NCBI GenBank assembly: GCA_019614645.1
Contig: JABWDB010000015.1
Coordinates: 5,031,501-5,095,500 of the forward strand
Reading direction: 5' to 3'
DNA length: 64,000 bases
From: Stratiolaelaps scimitus
Taxonomy: Eukaryota; Arthropoda; Arachnida; Mesostigmata; Laelapidae
Part shown: positions 11,491-24,482 of the stretch, one piece after another
Numbering within the stretch: the first letter of the stretch is position 1
Layout: each line of letters opens with the position of its first letter
Notes under the pieces: generated by a model
Told to the model about the DNA's origin: nothing
Seen by the model: the letters and a program-made list of their open reading frames with translations, nothing else
Databases searched by the model: none
Position numbers and translations under genes: made by a program

Positions 11491-14420
11491 GTAGGAGTTA
11501 ATTTCTGTATTCGTCCGGACAGATTAGATATAATACGGACTCTCAAATCTTCCTTCACGGGTAGGTACATATATATATATAATATCTTCCTACAATCCGC
11601 ACATGCCTCTTTCGGTCATATCCGCACGGGATGTAATAATGACGAACGATGACGAACGTGAACGCTAAAAAAACAGCGCGTCCCACCCCGTGTAAGGCGT
11701 AGTGCTCAGCCGTCAGCCTAACCGTCTCGACCTCAGCTCACTGCCCTCCATTATTATCCGATTGTGGATACAATCGAGCCCCTTTCTTCGGGTGGGGCTG
11801 CTGCCCACTTACCGATTCGGACAAACGCCACGCCGCATGCAGTGTGTCTTGCAACAAATTCTCGAACATCCTCATATTGAAATCGCGATGTGCAAGGCGA
11901 GCCAGCACACAGCGAGGCTGGCACGCATCGTTGTCTTATGCGTTGCAATTTTTTGTGACTGACTGCGGAGACAGCCATGCAGCCACATGCAAATGGCTCT
12001 CAATACCACATCTGTGCTCATATTTCGCAATGGCACCATTTCAAACGGTATTGGAACGCGATTGTGCGTCAGTATCGTTGTCTTCAAGGGATTGCGTATT
12101 CAAGCAACGATGCACAATGGTCCGTTAGGCATGAACATTCGAACGAGTACGAATTGGAGAAACGCGAATCGTAGACTTAAAAGATGAAAAATGAGCGTAA
12201 GCATTTGAAATGTATGTGAAAAAAAAAATATATATATATATATATATGTATGACGTCGACAAGAATCATGTTTTTACTTGTAAATACAGAGAAAAACACC
12301 TGAAACGACCTTTTCGGATAAAGCTTTGCTTAAGCTTACGATGCACGTCTAAGAGATTCATTCGCTTTTGAGACAAGTTCATAATCCATCCATTAATACA
12401 CTATGCCTCGATTCGCCGCACGATATTCATGAACATTGTCCACATCTCTAAACGCAGCAGGTTGAAGACGACCTAAGACAACAGGATGATATCACGATTT
12501 CGTCAACCTCGATCTGGGTTTCCCTCGAATCGCAAAATGAATAGGCGACCTTCCAAGGCGGCCATGCACCAGTCTCTTCTATGAGCTTAGCCTCTTCGGC
12601 TCGAGGGATTCATTTTCGGGAGCTCGGAACGCATTACACAAGACGCACAGAATTCTGGCACCAGCAGCGCCACTGACCCCGGCCTTGAGCTGAGTTCATT
12701 CCTCATCGTTTACCCCAGTGCCGAGTTAATTCGGTTACCGAACTGAACCCCACTGACGGACGGACTCACCCACCCACCTGCTTAGCCAGGGGTCGTCTCG
12801 GGGGTAGTCTCGACCTGTCCTGATTCACCGCTCGTGCGGCTGCTGCTGCTGCTGCGTCCGCTTTGACGTCCACAAAGCCCACATGGCCGCATTTGATTGC
12901 GGTGACGGGGCCGGGGAGGTCCATTCAGCGGGAACAGAGGCCTCGGTACATAACAGAGATTATATTATATTCACCTGTTTGACTTATGACCTTCTGGCGG
13001 AGCGGTGCCGTACGCACCCGCCCGGGCGGGGGGGAGGCCGGCGAATTTCTTTCAGGTGACTTGGTCTCCCTCCCAGTGGTTGACGATGGCGGCAACGCCC
13101 AGCCGGCTGTGGTCAGCTGGGCAACAGCAATGCTTAGAGCAATGCTCTCAGTACGCTGTGTGCGGTGTTCGGCCAATTTCTGATGGACTGTAGCGAAAAA
13201 AACCATTGTTTGAATTGGAACAATGGAGGAACTAGTCCTACACAGAGTTTTTATTCACATGTTTATGGAAGTTTCGGTGTGGCCGGTAGAAGTTGAACTG
13301 TCCGAAATTGCTTTTGTGCGGAGAGACTGTGATAGGCTGATTTATCGTCCAATGTCTGCCAATGGATCGTTGTTCGTTCTTGAATTATTTCATTGAATTG
13401 TTTCAGTTGTCACCGTTTCTCTCATTCGTCTGCCTGTCTGACTCGGTGCTGTGTGACATAAGTTTAAACACTTGAAAATTTAGAAATTTTGAAACGCTCA
13501 GTCAATATGTTCAACACAGTATAGAGCCAACACAAGATATATAGGCAGAGAGGCAATGGCCATGACGGCTTCGGCCTGACACCCCGTCCCTAACTGCGTC
13601 ATTAATTATTGTATAACCTATATTAAAACGCACAATACAGAACTATCCTCGTTCCTCGTTAAACGCCCATCTCGACAGCTACTTGTAGTGGTATTAATCA
13701 TAGCAGTATGTAGTGGATCTTCCACTTATTCAACAAGTGGTTGTTCGGCCCTTCCTCGTTTACGGACTTCATCTAATCGCAGACGCTCTCCGTTCCCGGG
13801 ATCTTCGGGGCTGTTCCGTGTGCCGCTAGCGAACTTGGGCCCTCTTGCTGAACGGCTGACGAAACCGAAATTCGTTAACAGAATTAGGCTCACAAGTACT
13901 TTCATCGTTTAAGTGCAAAGTTTAGCGTGGCCGCTGCGCTGCGCCACTTTGGCGTTGGCCCAGCCAGAGAGTGGCCTGTCGAGATGACCCTCGGCCGGAC
14001 GTCTGTGTGAGCCGGATTCGTACAGAAGTACAGCAAGCATATATAATCGCGCTATCCAAGCAAAACGCGTAAGTGGGACTTTCTCAGTGCCGTGATTTCA
14101 GCGGGCCTACAGGATCCCGGCAGACGCCCCCCATCGAAATAACCCCCCGAGTCTACCCCCTTGCCTTCGCACACCTACAGTAGCGGAAACGGACGCGACC
14201 CCACGTAGGGCGGCTACTATGCGACCCCTATGAATGAGTTCAAATGATTGCTAGGTGATTCCATTATACCATATGGTAGCTGGTACTTTACACGAATCTG
14301 GACTTTTTTCACAGAATACAATAGCGTGCTGTGGCCAGCACCGGGAGTCCTGCATCCCGATAAGGTCAGGTGGCTCATCTACTGATTTCAAATCGACCCG
14401 ATTACAAGTGAAAATACAAT

Positions 14421-14453
14421 GGATATATATATATATATATATAAATTGTAAGT

Positions 14454-14486
<33 letters not shown>

Positions 14487-14500
14487 TGTAAGTTATATAT
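14421..14500. repeat. Duplicated (TA)n plus AAATTGTAAGTTATATAT unit
   Basis: A (TA)n run followed by AAATTGTAAGTTATATAT occurs twice in tandem with different run lengths. Confidence 0.8.
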
Positions 14501-14569
14501 CTACTTCATCACTTATTCAGATGTGTTTGTGTTACACATGCCTAGGTACCCACCGCCACATCCCCGACC

Positions 14570-14740
14570 CATAAGCGGGTATGCAAAACAGAAATTGCGC
14601 TGCCCCTTTGGACATCTAGGAAAAATCTTTGCATTAAAAATTCGGTTGCACGACCGCTCCCCGGCAGCGGACGATAACCTTTTTTCCCTAATGTCTGAAG
14701 AAAGTTTAATGATTCTATCATATATGACTTGGTGACTTGA
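14570..14740. repeat. Dispersed repeat, copy 1 (pair with 57,171-57,320)
   Basis: Shares AATCTTTGCATTAAA, AGCGGACGATAACCTTT and GAAAGTTTAAT in the same order and spacing with the copy at 57.2 kb. It does not match SINE A or B. Probably a further transposon family of unknown type. Confidence 0.6.
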
Positions 14741-15485
14741 TGCCAACGGCGAGACATTTAGCCTTTCCAATTCCTCGTGGCACAATCTATGGTATGATCT
14801 GAGGTTATATGCACCACTGTAACCTGTGCGTATTTGGGGCTTATTGAAGGTGTTTGTCATGCGTCGTATGGACCGTAATTAGCCGAACACAGATGACACT
14901 TACCGATAGCGTGGTTAACTATCGCCCACATGCTGTGGCCTAGTGCCACTGTCAGATCACAGTGGAATGATCCAAGTGTGCGCTATCAGCGGCGAGCTGG
15001 CTGTTCAATTCTGACGTCCGACTATGCGTTGTCAAATCAACCAGTCAATAAATGTATTAATTAAGGCGGTAATCCTTGACACGCGAAGCTATCGATTTAC
15101 GTTATGTGGAGCCTCTGTGACGAACGCTAGATTGTCCACATAGGCAGGCGTCGAGCTTTCGCAGCTGTTATATTTCCCGTAGTGCCGTTAGAAGATTCGT
15201 CGCGACAAAAAAAAGGCCACCATCGGACTGGTTTCCAACGCCACCCTATGATATTATGCCGGTGATTCTATTAGTGTTGAATGAATTGCTGGACTGGTGT
15301 TCCTTGGGAACTAGTCATGTTGCTAGTTTGGAGAGAGGGAAGTACTTCGGCAGTCGTTGATTGTGCAAACCCACAAGTTTTCGAAGGGGCCCAAATTATA
15401 ATCATCATTGTTGTTATTAATTATTAGTATTATTATTATTAGTATTACTAACTCTTTCATTCTCTGTTTGTCTTTGTCTCGCTAG

Positions 15486-15796
15486 AGGTGACCGCACCTG
15501 ACTCCGGAATCGGTCCCGAGGAGGTGACCGCGGCGCTCGAGTCGATGATACTCGGACTAAACGCTCTGGAGAACGATGACTGGCCTACGTGTCCCGGCGA
15601 TACGTGCGAGCCGGATGCCGCGGACGATATACGGAGGGGCGCAGTTACGCCAGAGATTTACGTGATTGACAGTAGTGAGAAACAGACCATTGTTCATATG
15701 GATCATCACAATGGACAGAGCAAAGGAACTGAGGCGATATCGTTGACGGCTGATGCCACCGGCGACCTACAAACGTCAGGCTTTACAACATGCACG
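15486..15796 (+). CDS. TBC1D16: TBC1D16 exon 2, acidic linker region
   Basis: The acceptor TCGCTAG (ends 15485) follows a pyrimidine-rich stretch. The two leading bases complete the split codon from exon 1, giving PTEVTAPDSG. The reading is acidic with GC-ending codons typical of the other exons, and has no recognisable domain. The 3' border is the weak point: the frame stays open to a TGA at 15818-15820. Donors in the required phase 0 are poor (GTTCGA at 15797, GTTGCC at 15803). A better GTGAGA donor inside the exon is in phase 1 and would need the alternative exon 3 start at 16737. I give the first phase-0 option. Confidence 0.6.
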
Positions 15797-16019
15797 GTTC
15801 GAGTTGCCCTTGTTATTTGAGTATATATATATAGTTGGGTTACACCTGTATGCGCTCACTTTGCAGGAGCATAACTCTGGTTTAGAGCTGAGCTCGTTTG
15901 ATCGTCGTCGCTGAGTTCTGGCCTCGCCAGCTCATTAGATACCCACCGAAGCGCAATTGAATCTTGCGCAATTTGTCCTTCTCAGAAGCAGGCGATATTT
16001 AAGTGCTGCTGCAGTTATG

Positions 16020-16077
<58 letters not shown>

Positions 16078-16732
16078 GAGGATTAACTAAGTCAAAAAAA
16101 CATATCATCAATTTCTGTTCACACTACGTTAACTAGAAACAGCAGCCGATGAGCACCATTAACTGACCTAGTTGGGTCTAGCCATTGTATTACTCATTGA
16201 CTATGAATGCGTTCAAACTTTCTACCGGTATACGAGTACGCCTTCGAGCTACGTACGATCTCTGAAATCGTAGGTCAATATTGCTCGATATCATCACACT
16301 CTGTAGTCTTGTTATTAAATGTATGATATAATAACTCCCCATGTCGCCATTAGAGAGGTAAGCATTCAGCAGTGCTTTTGCGTTAAGTCGTTTGCCGGGT
16401 TCACTGGCCATTTTGTCGCTGCTGGAAGCCGACGCTGGCACGGGTAATTCACAAATCGAGTTTCCGATAACGATTCTGTCCGCCTAACTATACCCTCCAA
16501 TGTCCTGTTCCATACAACAAATGGGTGGGTTGTGTCACACATGAATGTCTCATCGCTGTTTATCAAGTCGGCTGTACAGTTGCACATGGGATGGATCTTC
16601 TACGGCGGTTGAAGGGTAGAAATTATCCGCACGAAAGCTTAGCAGACTATAGGAGACCATTATTTTCGAGAGGGAATAGATCGCGTATATAATATGAGAA
16701 ACACTGATGTAATCATGGTCTCACCCTCTTAG
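15797..16732. other. Intron 2 of TBC1D16
   Basis: Contains the (AT)27 run. Two shifted - strand frames (16,587-16,366 and 16,441-16,190) are protein-like and might be one decayed sequence; not recognised. Confidence 0.55.
16022..16075. repeat. (AT)27 microsatellite
   Basis: Longest pure AT dinucleotide run in the window, in intron 2. More than 25 other AT runs of 15-50 bases occur throughout, for example near 3450, 9900, 11320, 14420, 14460, 20540, 31862, 37970, 40256, 42300, 43365, 46165, 46268, 47090 and 53920. Confidence 0.95.
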
Positions 16733-16884
16733 GGAGGAGTTCTTCCGGCAAATATCAAGGTGTTGAGTCGATCGCCGAGCACCTCAAGTCTTTCAGCTTC
16801 GACGATCAGTAACAAGGACAACGATAACTCGACGTCGCTCAGATCGACACCCGCCGAAAGTCCCGAGAGTAGTCCGCAAACGAT
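16733..16884 (+). CDS. TBC1D16: TBC1D16 exon 3, Ser/Pro-rich segment
   Basis: The acceptor CTCACCCTCTTAG ends at 16732 and the donor AT|GTAAGT starts at 16885, close to the perfect consensus. The 50 codons are rich in Ser, Thr and Pro (for example SPSTSSLSAST and TPAESPESSP). A similar TPESSP stretch occurs before the conserved region of vertebrate TBC1D16. The two final bases AT join with the first A of exon 4 to give Ile, keeping the frame open. Clusters of SP and TP suggest a phosphorylated disordered linker; that is inference. Confidence 0.75.
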
Positions 16885-17630
16885 GTAAGTCGATATTCGT
16901 TTCGTGTATTGTGGTATTAAATGTAGCAGCAGGCAGAGGTCGATACGATGTCGCCGACGAAAAGCAGCAGCTCCATGAGTCAACTGAGTTCACTCCCAGC
17001 GTAGATTTAGTGAGCGAGTTCCATCACGGTCCTTATCGGAAAAGTGCCAAGTATCGGCAGAAGGGCATAAATGATTACCGCGAGCCGTCTCAAAGCGCGC
17101 GGTCAGGTCATCTGTTTTTGCATTGAAGAGGCGTTGGCGTGGCGGCTTCCAAGTTGACCAAGTTCACCCTATCGTTCGAAAGGAACGGTTTAATTTGTCT
17201 GGGAGAGCGACCACGAAGTCTTCGTAGATTCGTGTTTCTGCTGCAACGATGTACATATACAATACAATGTCTTTTGGCTTGTTAACGGCACTGCAGCTTC
17301 TTTACAACGCAGTTAAGTTGTCGATAGATCCGTCAGCAGGTCTCGGAGCGATCCGAACCTGCCACCTCCGGCCTTTTACCGCCAGAGACGACACTTAGCC
17401 ACCGTCCAAGCCGCCACGCTAACGCCGAGTACTACTGTAGCTTGTTGCTGGCGTTGAATGGCGTGGCCACACCATATACGTCATATCGATTCTTGATTGT
17501 ACCAATTGATGGACACTCTGCTTCAGTCGCTGCCCCTTAGAAAGTAGAGACGTCGTGCCAGTCGCGTTACCGTATATGTTATCGTTCAACGACTTCAAAT
17601 CGACCTGTTTTCCTCTTCCGCGACTCTCAG
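16885..17630. other. Intron 3 of TBC1D16
   Basis: Holds a SINE B copy (17,275-17,420). Nothing else seen. Confidence 0.65.
17275..17420 (-). mobile_element. SINE family B copy
   Basis: Reverse complement: GTTAACGGCACTGCAG, GATCCGAACCTGCCACC (B-box region) and CGCCAGAGACGACACTTAGCC, ending CGTCCAAGCCGCC. Lies in intron 3, just upstream of exon 4. Confidence 0.65.
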
Positions 17631-17937
17631 ACGCAAGAAGTACGTAATCGAGGACGGCACCCCGGAGGACCTCGCGCGCCGCCACAATCTCGCGTTTCCC
17701 GAGCCGCCAGCATCAACCAGCTCGTCGAGGTGCGTGACGCCGTCGTGCCACAGCGGAAGCGGCAATCCAACAAACAGTGTCTTCTCAATTGACCTCTCGC
17801 AGATGAAGTCACTCAAGCTGCTCTTCTCCAATGTCGACTCCACCTGTGGACAACTGGTGATCGCCTCCCGCGAGAGCCAGTACAAGATATTCCACTTTCA
17901 TCATGGGGGACTTGATAAACTCGCCGAAGTGTTCAAG
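17631..17937 (+). CDS. TBC1D16: TBC1D16 exon 4, conserved pre-TBC block (FHFHHGGLDKL)
   Basis: The acceptor CGACTCTCAG ends at 17630 and the donor AAG|GTTAGT begins at 17938. The second half reads FSIDLSQMKSLKLLFS, then GQLVIASRESQYKIFHFHHG and GLDKLAEVFK, which matches the signature block ahead of the TBC domain in TBC1D15/16/17-type proteins and is closest to TBC1D16. The first half (KKYVIEDGTPEDLARRHNL, then Ser/Pro-rich) is lineage-specific. The exon ends in phase 0 and joins exon 5 to give EVFK-DFDFLMKS. This exon fixes the identity of the gene. Confidence 0.92.
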
Positions 17938-18309
17938 GTTAGTATGGATAGGAGATGCGTAGATGTTTGCTAGCGGGTAACATCCACCCTGCTGTCCATT
18001 GGCGTCAGTGAGGAGCTGCTAGGAGCTACAGATTAGTGCGAGTGTATGACATTGTATGTAATAGGCCAAGCCCAAATTCAACGCTGGGCTATATGCGGAT
18101 ATATATTTCATTAGGTTGTTCGGAGTTACATTTTTTTGTATATCATGGTTTAATATTATAGAAGAATATAGCACATCGTGAATAATTTTTGAAAGAACTA
18201 CGACGGAGGTGTATCGATGAAATGCTCTGTGAAACTTGTTGACGTTCCGACTGGGTCGCGTTAGACGAGTTGTGAGCCTATTTGAACCTATCGGAACCAC
18301 AGGCTGAAC

Positions 18310-18435
18310 TCACTCCGAGGGCAACTCCAAAACATCTATCGTGTTCGCAGTATAGTGGTTACGGAAGGCCTCAAATGCCGAGTCCACGTCATTTGCATCA
18401 TAGAGTGGAAGAGAATTAATATAGTGTCCCCTATC
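18310..18435 (-). mobile_element. Possible LINE ORF2 fragment
   Basis: Immediately downstream of the ORF1 remnant on the same strand, one frame reads INSLPLYDANDVDSAFEAFR then NHYTANTIDVLELP before a TGA. LINE ORF2 proteins commonly have a D.d.AF..F...y stretch after the endonuclease domain. The match is short and the neighbouring sequence is not open, so this is tentative. If right, most of ORF2 has been deleted. Confidence 0.3.
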
Positions 18436-18579
18436 AACGAACCGTCCGACAGAGGACCTTCATGTCGCCATGAGAGACCTGGACCTACCACAGATGGTTT
18501 ATCCTGAGCAGTCAAACAGCTCTCCTTAATTAGCAATACTCCGACGCTATGAGTGCTATATTCTTCTAGAATATTAAAC

Positions 18580-19347
18580 CATTCTCAAAGGGCAGAGTGC
18601 CGAATTCGCCGATTGAGCCACCTTTGAAATGGACACATTTGGGTGCACTTTTACAGCTGACTCCGATGTGGCCAGAGTTGCAGCAATGGTTACAACCTAT
18701 CTAGAATCGGCAAGTAGCAGCTTTGTGGCCTAGCCTTTGGCATTTGAAGCAAGTCCAGGCATATATACCAGAAATACTTCATTAACGAACTGCAGAAGTA
18801 CTCTGTCGCTAAGGTTCACGAAAAGTTCATTAGCCAGACTTCTCTTTCACACCTGGCTCTTGACAGCCCCGACTTCGAAGTCCTTGAGCACAATAGGATT
18901 TCAACAAATCCAAAATTTCTTGCAAACTCTCGACAGTACGTTGTCACTAATACGCCAGGAGTATCACCAGTGCCATGACTTGTTTCGACTCTTCCACGAT
19001 ATTTGTCCAGACAACGAGTCACTCCGGATTTGAAGTCCTGCTTGGGATACGGGTGCAGATTAGAGAGATCCTCCCACAACGAGGCAAGAAGTTCCCCTCG
19101 AATGAGTCCCCAGCCAAAGCCACCACACCATCAACTTCATTCATTGCGCTGCGTTTCACAATAATACGAGATACCCCTTGCGCACTCTTCATCGTCTAAT
19201 CGCGAATCGTCTCAAGCTGTAGACGCGCCTATTCAATCTTTTTCGCCACCCATTGGCATCGCCTACCTGTCTCTCCGTCTGAGCATCAGCTGTTTCCGCC
19301 AGCTCGGCAGCGTCAGGCTCGCTGCTTAGCGAAAGTGTCCTACTCAT
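18580..19347 (-). mobile_element. Decayed non-LTR retrotransposon ORF1 (gag-like, two CCHC knuckles)
   Basis: On the - strand two zinc knuckles stand five codons apart: CFKCQRLGHKAATC (18,751-18,710) and CNHCCNSGHIGVSC (18,694-18,653), both exact C-x2-C-x4-H-x4-C. An in-frame TAG lies between them. The pair plus the following PKC word is typical of ORF1 proteins of Jockey-like LINEs. A possible start, ATG at 19347, reads MSRTLSLSSEPDAAELAE and then breaks. Several stops and frameshifts show the copy is dead. It lies antisense to TBC1D16 in intron 4. Confidence 0.6.
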
Positions 19348-19975
19348 ACGGCCGTCGCTTGGTTGCACAATTTCGCCACTTCGTCTTTTTTTTTCTTTCT
19401 CGACTCTTCACCTGCTCTAGTAGAGGTGTTGCCAACTACACCGGCCTTCCGAGTGGCCACCCCATTTACAAGTGGCCCTCATAGCAGATGGGCACAAACT
19501 CGCAACCGACAAAGCCAGCTGCACCTCACAGGTCTGTGGAGAATGTTCACTGAGGATTCGCCTACACCAGATTCGCCTACCGACCCTCAAGAAGACGCGT
19601 ATATTGACGTCCTCGACGGAGGCCAGCCCCTGTCCCCCACAACTGTGCTACCCGCTGTTCTAACTATAAAGCAGGGCAAGGGTAGCACTCTGTGGTATTG
19701 CACGATGCACAGGATAACCAATAGTCAGGACACCGACAGTAATTGCCAAATTACTCCCTAGGGCACGCTAAAACTCCAGTTTTCACAGGAGCACAAAACT
19801 CACATCCACTTCGTTGGAAGGACAACCTTCCACGACCACAGTCAGAAGGATTTCAATCTGGGGAATATTCAGGTAGATCCAGGCAAATATGACCGGAAGT
19901 GCGCTATCGTATCGTATAATGCCGTATAGGCATGCAGGGGAGAGAGCTTTGATCCGATTCATTTGACTACCCCGT

Positions 19976-20105
19976 AAAGGTAAAGTTTTAATGGTTTATT
20001 GAAGGAGCTGCAATTTTACAATGCTTAAGCTCTCTTTTATGTCACACGGCAGGGCTCGAATCTGCGGCCTCTGGCTTCCGATAGTTATGTAGTTACTCAT
20101 TCTTA
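19976..20105 (-). mobile_element. SINE family B copy
   Basis: Reverse complement: GTAAAGGTAAAGTTTTAATGG, GAAGGAGCTGCA, CTTAAGCTCTCTTTTATGTC and GGGCTCGAATCTGCGGCC, in family order. The outer head is diverged. Confidence 0.65.
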
Positions 20106-21107
20106 TAGCTTGCACATAGCAACACTCCCACCAGCAGTCTTCTCACATCCGGCATCTTAATTTCTCATATCCACGTTTACTAAAATAGTTACTGGCTTAA
20201 GTTCAAGCCACAAATGTCTATAAGGTACATTGTCTATACGACATGTGTCGTACCACGACAGACCTGATGTATGCAATTAGCCGATAAGTATCTACGATGC
20301 TTTTTCGCGTCTAATATACAATCAAGAGTTAATTATTGATGAATAATTAACCGAGCGGAGCGTCTGCACTGGTTCCACAAGTTGGAGAGCCCGGCCAATA
20401 AATATTGTAGATAACGTCCTCGACATATGAACGAGAAATAAACGCAACTCCACTCGATAACGATCCTAGATCTGTGACACGCCCAATTTGCATGTTGAAG
20501 TTGCTGAATCAGATCATCAATAAGTTTCCGATTTGGTTATATATATATATATATATTCTTTATTTTTTATAGCAGTTTTTTTTACATTGTCTAGAAGATC
20601 ATAAACTGCATGAAGCATACCTCTAAATCTGAGCCAACGAAGTACGCAATGCCACAACTATATTGTAGGGAGTCACCTGTATGATATGACTCAATGAAAC
20701 CTCTCTCTCTCTCTCTCTCTTTCCCTGCCTTTCAACGTTGTCTGTCAAACGCGAAGGGTGGATTATGCGTGTACGTTCTTGCTCAACCCCAGTGAGCAGA
20801 GGGAGGTTTTTCTGCTAAAAATCTTGCAACGGCTCGGTGTTTGGGTACGCTTTGTCGTGTTGTACTAAAAGCAACTCGCCGTTTTCAACACCCACCGACC
20901 AACTTCACCTCTGCTCGGTCATGCGCGTAGCCTGAACATGCAACGGAGATTCGTGTTCGGGAGGGTTTCGTTGTGTGGCGTTCGCGTATATAAATCACGC
21001 GATGTTTACTCTCCTGTCGGTATCAGATCGTGCGATAGTATTTTGATACTGAATCGAGGCTCGTCGTACGAGTTTGTACTTTGTGAGCGTTGCGCGGCAA
21101 CTCCAGG

Positions 21108-21250
21108 GGGTAAACGCTTCTTGGTTCATTTGAGGAAGTGCAGTTTTTACGAAATGCTTAAGGTTCTCCTCTCGTTTCTTAGCTGTCACCATGTTTCGGG
21201 ACTCGAACCAGCGGCCTCCGGAGACTTAGCCGTCCAAGTTGCCGCGCCGA
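21108..21250 (-). mobile_element. SINE family B copy
   Basis: Reverse complement: GTAAACGCTTCTTGGTTCA, GGAAGTGCAG, AATGCTTAAGGTTCTCC, GGGACTCGAACCAGCGGCC and CTTAGCCGTCCAAG, in family order. Confidence 0.65.
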
Positions 21251-24200
21251 CGGTCGGTGAGGGCTTCTCATCGACTGGAAGAGAAAGCTTCCGCGGCAAA
21301 GTCGCGCGCCTCGTCGACATCCTACTTCTGGCTTAGGAGTTTGCATCGGCCGAGAACTGCCGGACTCCTAGACGATAGGGGCGTGTATGTCCCTACAACA
21401 ATTGAACAGGAAAAAAATGGCTGTTTCGTGTGGACGGCGCGGTCACAATTCATGCAAATGTCAGTCCCTTCCAAGGGCTACCCAGTTAGATTGTTGCATT
21501 TCATTGCTTACAATGCAAGACTCGGATCCGCTTCGCCCTCTATATGGGGGCGCGGTCTTGTGTTTTCCAGTCATCGGTCTTGTGAATTTCTCACATAAGT
21601 CGTAGATCACCGTGTGTGCAGGGTATTGTTTGAATGGAACTAGCAGAGGGTCTCAACGGCGTGGTAACTCCAGTCGTTTGTATGCGGCGAAATGCATGTA
21701 TTTGTTGTAGATTTGTAGCGAACCACAGAGTAGCACCTTTGTCATATCCGCTGTACGACATCGCAGCAGCCGAGTTCTTTTTATTTGATTTATTTATCTA
21801 TTTTGGACAATTAAGAGATTCGTTAAGCGTCTTGTTGGTTGCAGTCGCCGCGCAGATAATCCGGGACGGTAGCGTCAGATGACCAAATTTGGGTGTGAGT
21901 TGCGCCTGTTCTATCTGAGTAATATCACAATTATCTTATCATTATTGTTGTTCTATGTGTTGGTGTAGAACGATGTAAATGTACTAAGAACTATAGAGAA
22001 TATGGGGGATGGTAGACGACAAATTGGGTTCGTAAGTCCCACACAAGTTAGTATGGGTTCGGAGAAAGACGATATACCCCCCCCCCCCCGTCCTTGAAGT
22101 AATGCTGCACAGCGGAGGATAGCAGTCGGGGGTCAATCATAGACCGGAGAAGAGCGATGGGAGACTAATGGCGAATCGCAAGCCCAGCTGATTTCTTCTC
22201 TTGACGCTGCTCTCAGAGAGGCGCACATATGTCGCTCATCTCGGTGACGTGATGCATACGCGCGACCTGTGTTCACGTATTTGTGAACGAGTCGAGAACA
22301 GCCGCGTGTGCCGCTGTCGCTTGCTCGATACTCAGAATACGCGAAGTAGGCACGCTCTCCCCACAAATACGCAAACGCTGCTGTGTGGACCTATTCTGCG
22401 TTGTGTGGAACTTGGGTCTCCACATTGAACAGCTGTCGGCTCGCTCATCCGAACGAACTCTCCTTTAATTCATCCGTATCGACTATCCAGCACCTTCTCC
22501 GGAACTGAAATCGTTATATAATATTTTGTGGGCACATGGACAACAACTCTGATAGGTATATAGTTTCTGCGAGACTCGTATGGAAAGTATCGACATATTG
22601 TTCAGGGCGGCTCGGCCTCAGTCGCCGTATGTTTTATTGGCCCTCCTGAGAGCTGTGCTCCATCCGGTTTCAGCACCCGGGCCGGGATCTGCTCCTGGGT
22701 AGGCAGGTCCTTGGGGAGTCTGCGGTAACGAAATTGTACACATGCCTTCGAATTTCTGGCTTACATCAGCCTTTCGGTCTCGCTTCCCTAGGCAGAAAAG
22801 TTCTAGCCGGACTAGACATTGTGGTGTCGTGACTGCTTCTCGATGCTGCGATTTACCCGGTCGTCTGTTGAGCGACCTATCGTGAGAGAAAAAAAGAACA
22901 CACAATTCAGTGTTAATCAGTAAGAACGTTGTAGAAAAACGGAACTTACTGTGCGGTTACTTACGTCTACGCAGTATGTACGGTGTAAGTAACGTATAAA
23001 CAAGTACTATAGATTTGATACATCTCGATTGCTCTACGAGAGGCCTTTATGCATCGGTTGCATCGTGGAGCTCTCGAATCAGCGATCCGTGACCATTTTC
23101 AGTCATGGAATAATCTACCAAAGGTTCATCGAGGTAATCATTTTACAGAGTAAAAAAACCACAGATACCCATACCAATTGACTGAATCATAGATTGATAC
23201 AGCCACGAAATATGACGGGTAGCACGGATTCAAATCACGATTCCGAATAGCCATTCTCATTCAAATCAATCGTCTGCCTGATAGGTGGCCGGGGCAAAAA
23301 CACTTGTGATGTTCTCGTCGAAGGTAATCGAAGCTAATATAGCTGTTATTCCTATCGTCTGTTCGGCTACAGCCTGCGACTCGAGGCTGCGCATTAGCAG
23401 CTGGAGGAAAAATAGTGCAGATGGTAGACGTTACTAGAAACAAAGGGAAATCGTTCGTCTCTGCAATTCGATCGAGAGAGAGAGAGGGAGGGAGAGAGAG
23501 AGAGATAATTTTCTGACAATTGGCCTCGTCTTCCCTTAGTCGCAAACGTGTCAGCGAAAGAGACCAAGGTGTTGTAACGTTTCTTGGGGCGAGGCAGACG
23601 TGTAGGGATTTCCTTGAATCACGGACGGCCCAAACGCCGTCGGCTTGGGCAACACTCCACTATTCCCCTTGGAGCGCTGCTGTTGTTGCTGCTGCTGCTG
23701 CTGTTTGCTGCACGAAGTGATTTCCAGAAGCGCATTTAGCTTGCATACAGGAGCAAAACGATGGGCATACCCCTCCCTACCTGATCTGTCTGTTCGACGA
23801 AGTAATTGCCAAGGACTAGCCGAACGCCAGCGCGTCCACCCCCTCATGTGAAACTCGAGATGGACGGAGTTCGAGTGGCCCGCTGCCACGCCACGTCGCC
23901 TGCGTGGCAATAAGTTGAATCAATCACAATGTTTTGGCACAGCGGTACGGCAGGGCGGCTTACCTTCGGTCGATGTGTGTGTACTGCGGCCGAGATGGTA
24001 GAGCAGGCGGCTGATCAGTCGAGACGACGGTATTCATTCGAGGCTCGACGCATGCGCACGACATATGGAAAGGGGTGAGAGTGTTCTATTTGTTTTTCTT
24101 CCCTTCGAATTTGCCACACGAACATGTCACTCAATACGTGTCAGCCAGCTCTCCCGGACGGGGCAGGCGTGCTGCACGATATGCTTCCATTCTATCGCAT

Positions 24201-24482
24201 GTCAGCCTCAGGCCATGGGGCCGACAGTTGAGCAGGGACGCTGTTTAGTCATTTGCATGCGGTCACCATTGTTCTTCGCGGCGCCACGCTCGAGTACGTG
24301 CGAACGTGCACTATCGAAGGTATCGTGCAACGAAGGATCACTGAAGGCTCGTTCATCGTCGCAGCTGTTCGTTGTCGTTACCGCTGTCATCGTCCAACTG
24401 ACGCGAATGGCGCTGCGCATAGGCGGATGGCGGCTGGATGGTAGACGGGAGTGGGTAGGCGTTAGTGCGATGTCATGTTCCG

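Larger units (their letters stand above)
9289..15485. other. Intron 1 of TBC1D16
   Basis: AT-rich, with many TA microsatellites, one tRNA-like element (11,366-11,490) and one dispersed repeat (14,570-14,740). A 57-codon + strand frame ending at about 11,180 reads SSEEKLQERNDNRQLVGAIL and looks protein-like, but it has no clear splice sites. No other gene seen. Confidence 0.6.

Noticed and set aside
23985..24060. Possible tRNA gene (GAGATGGTAGAGCAG plus a B-box-like word)
   Set aside because: No stem pairing for a cloverleaf and a poor B box; at best a tRNA-like relic.
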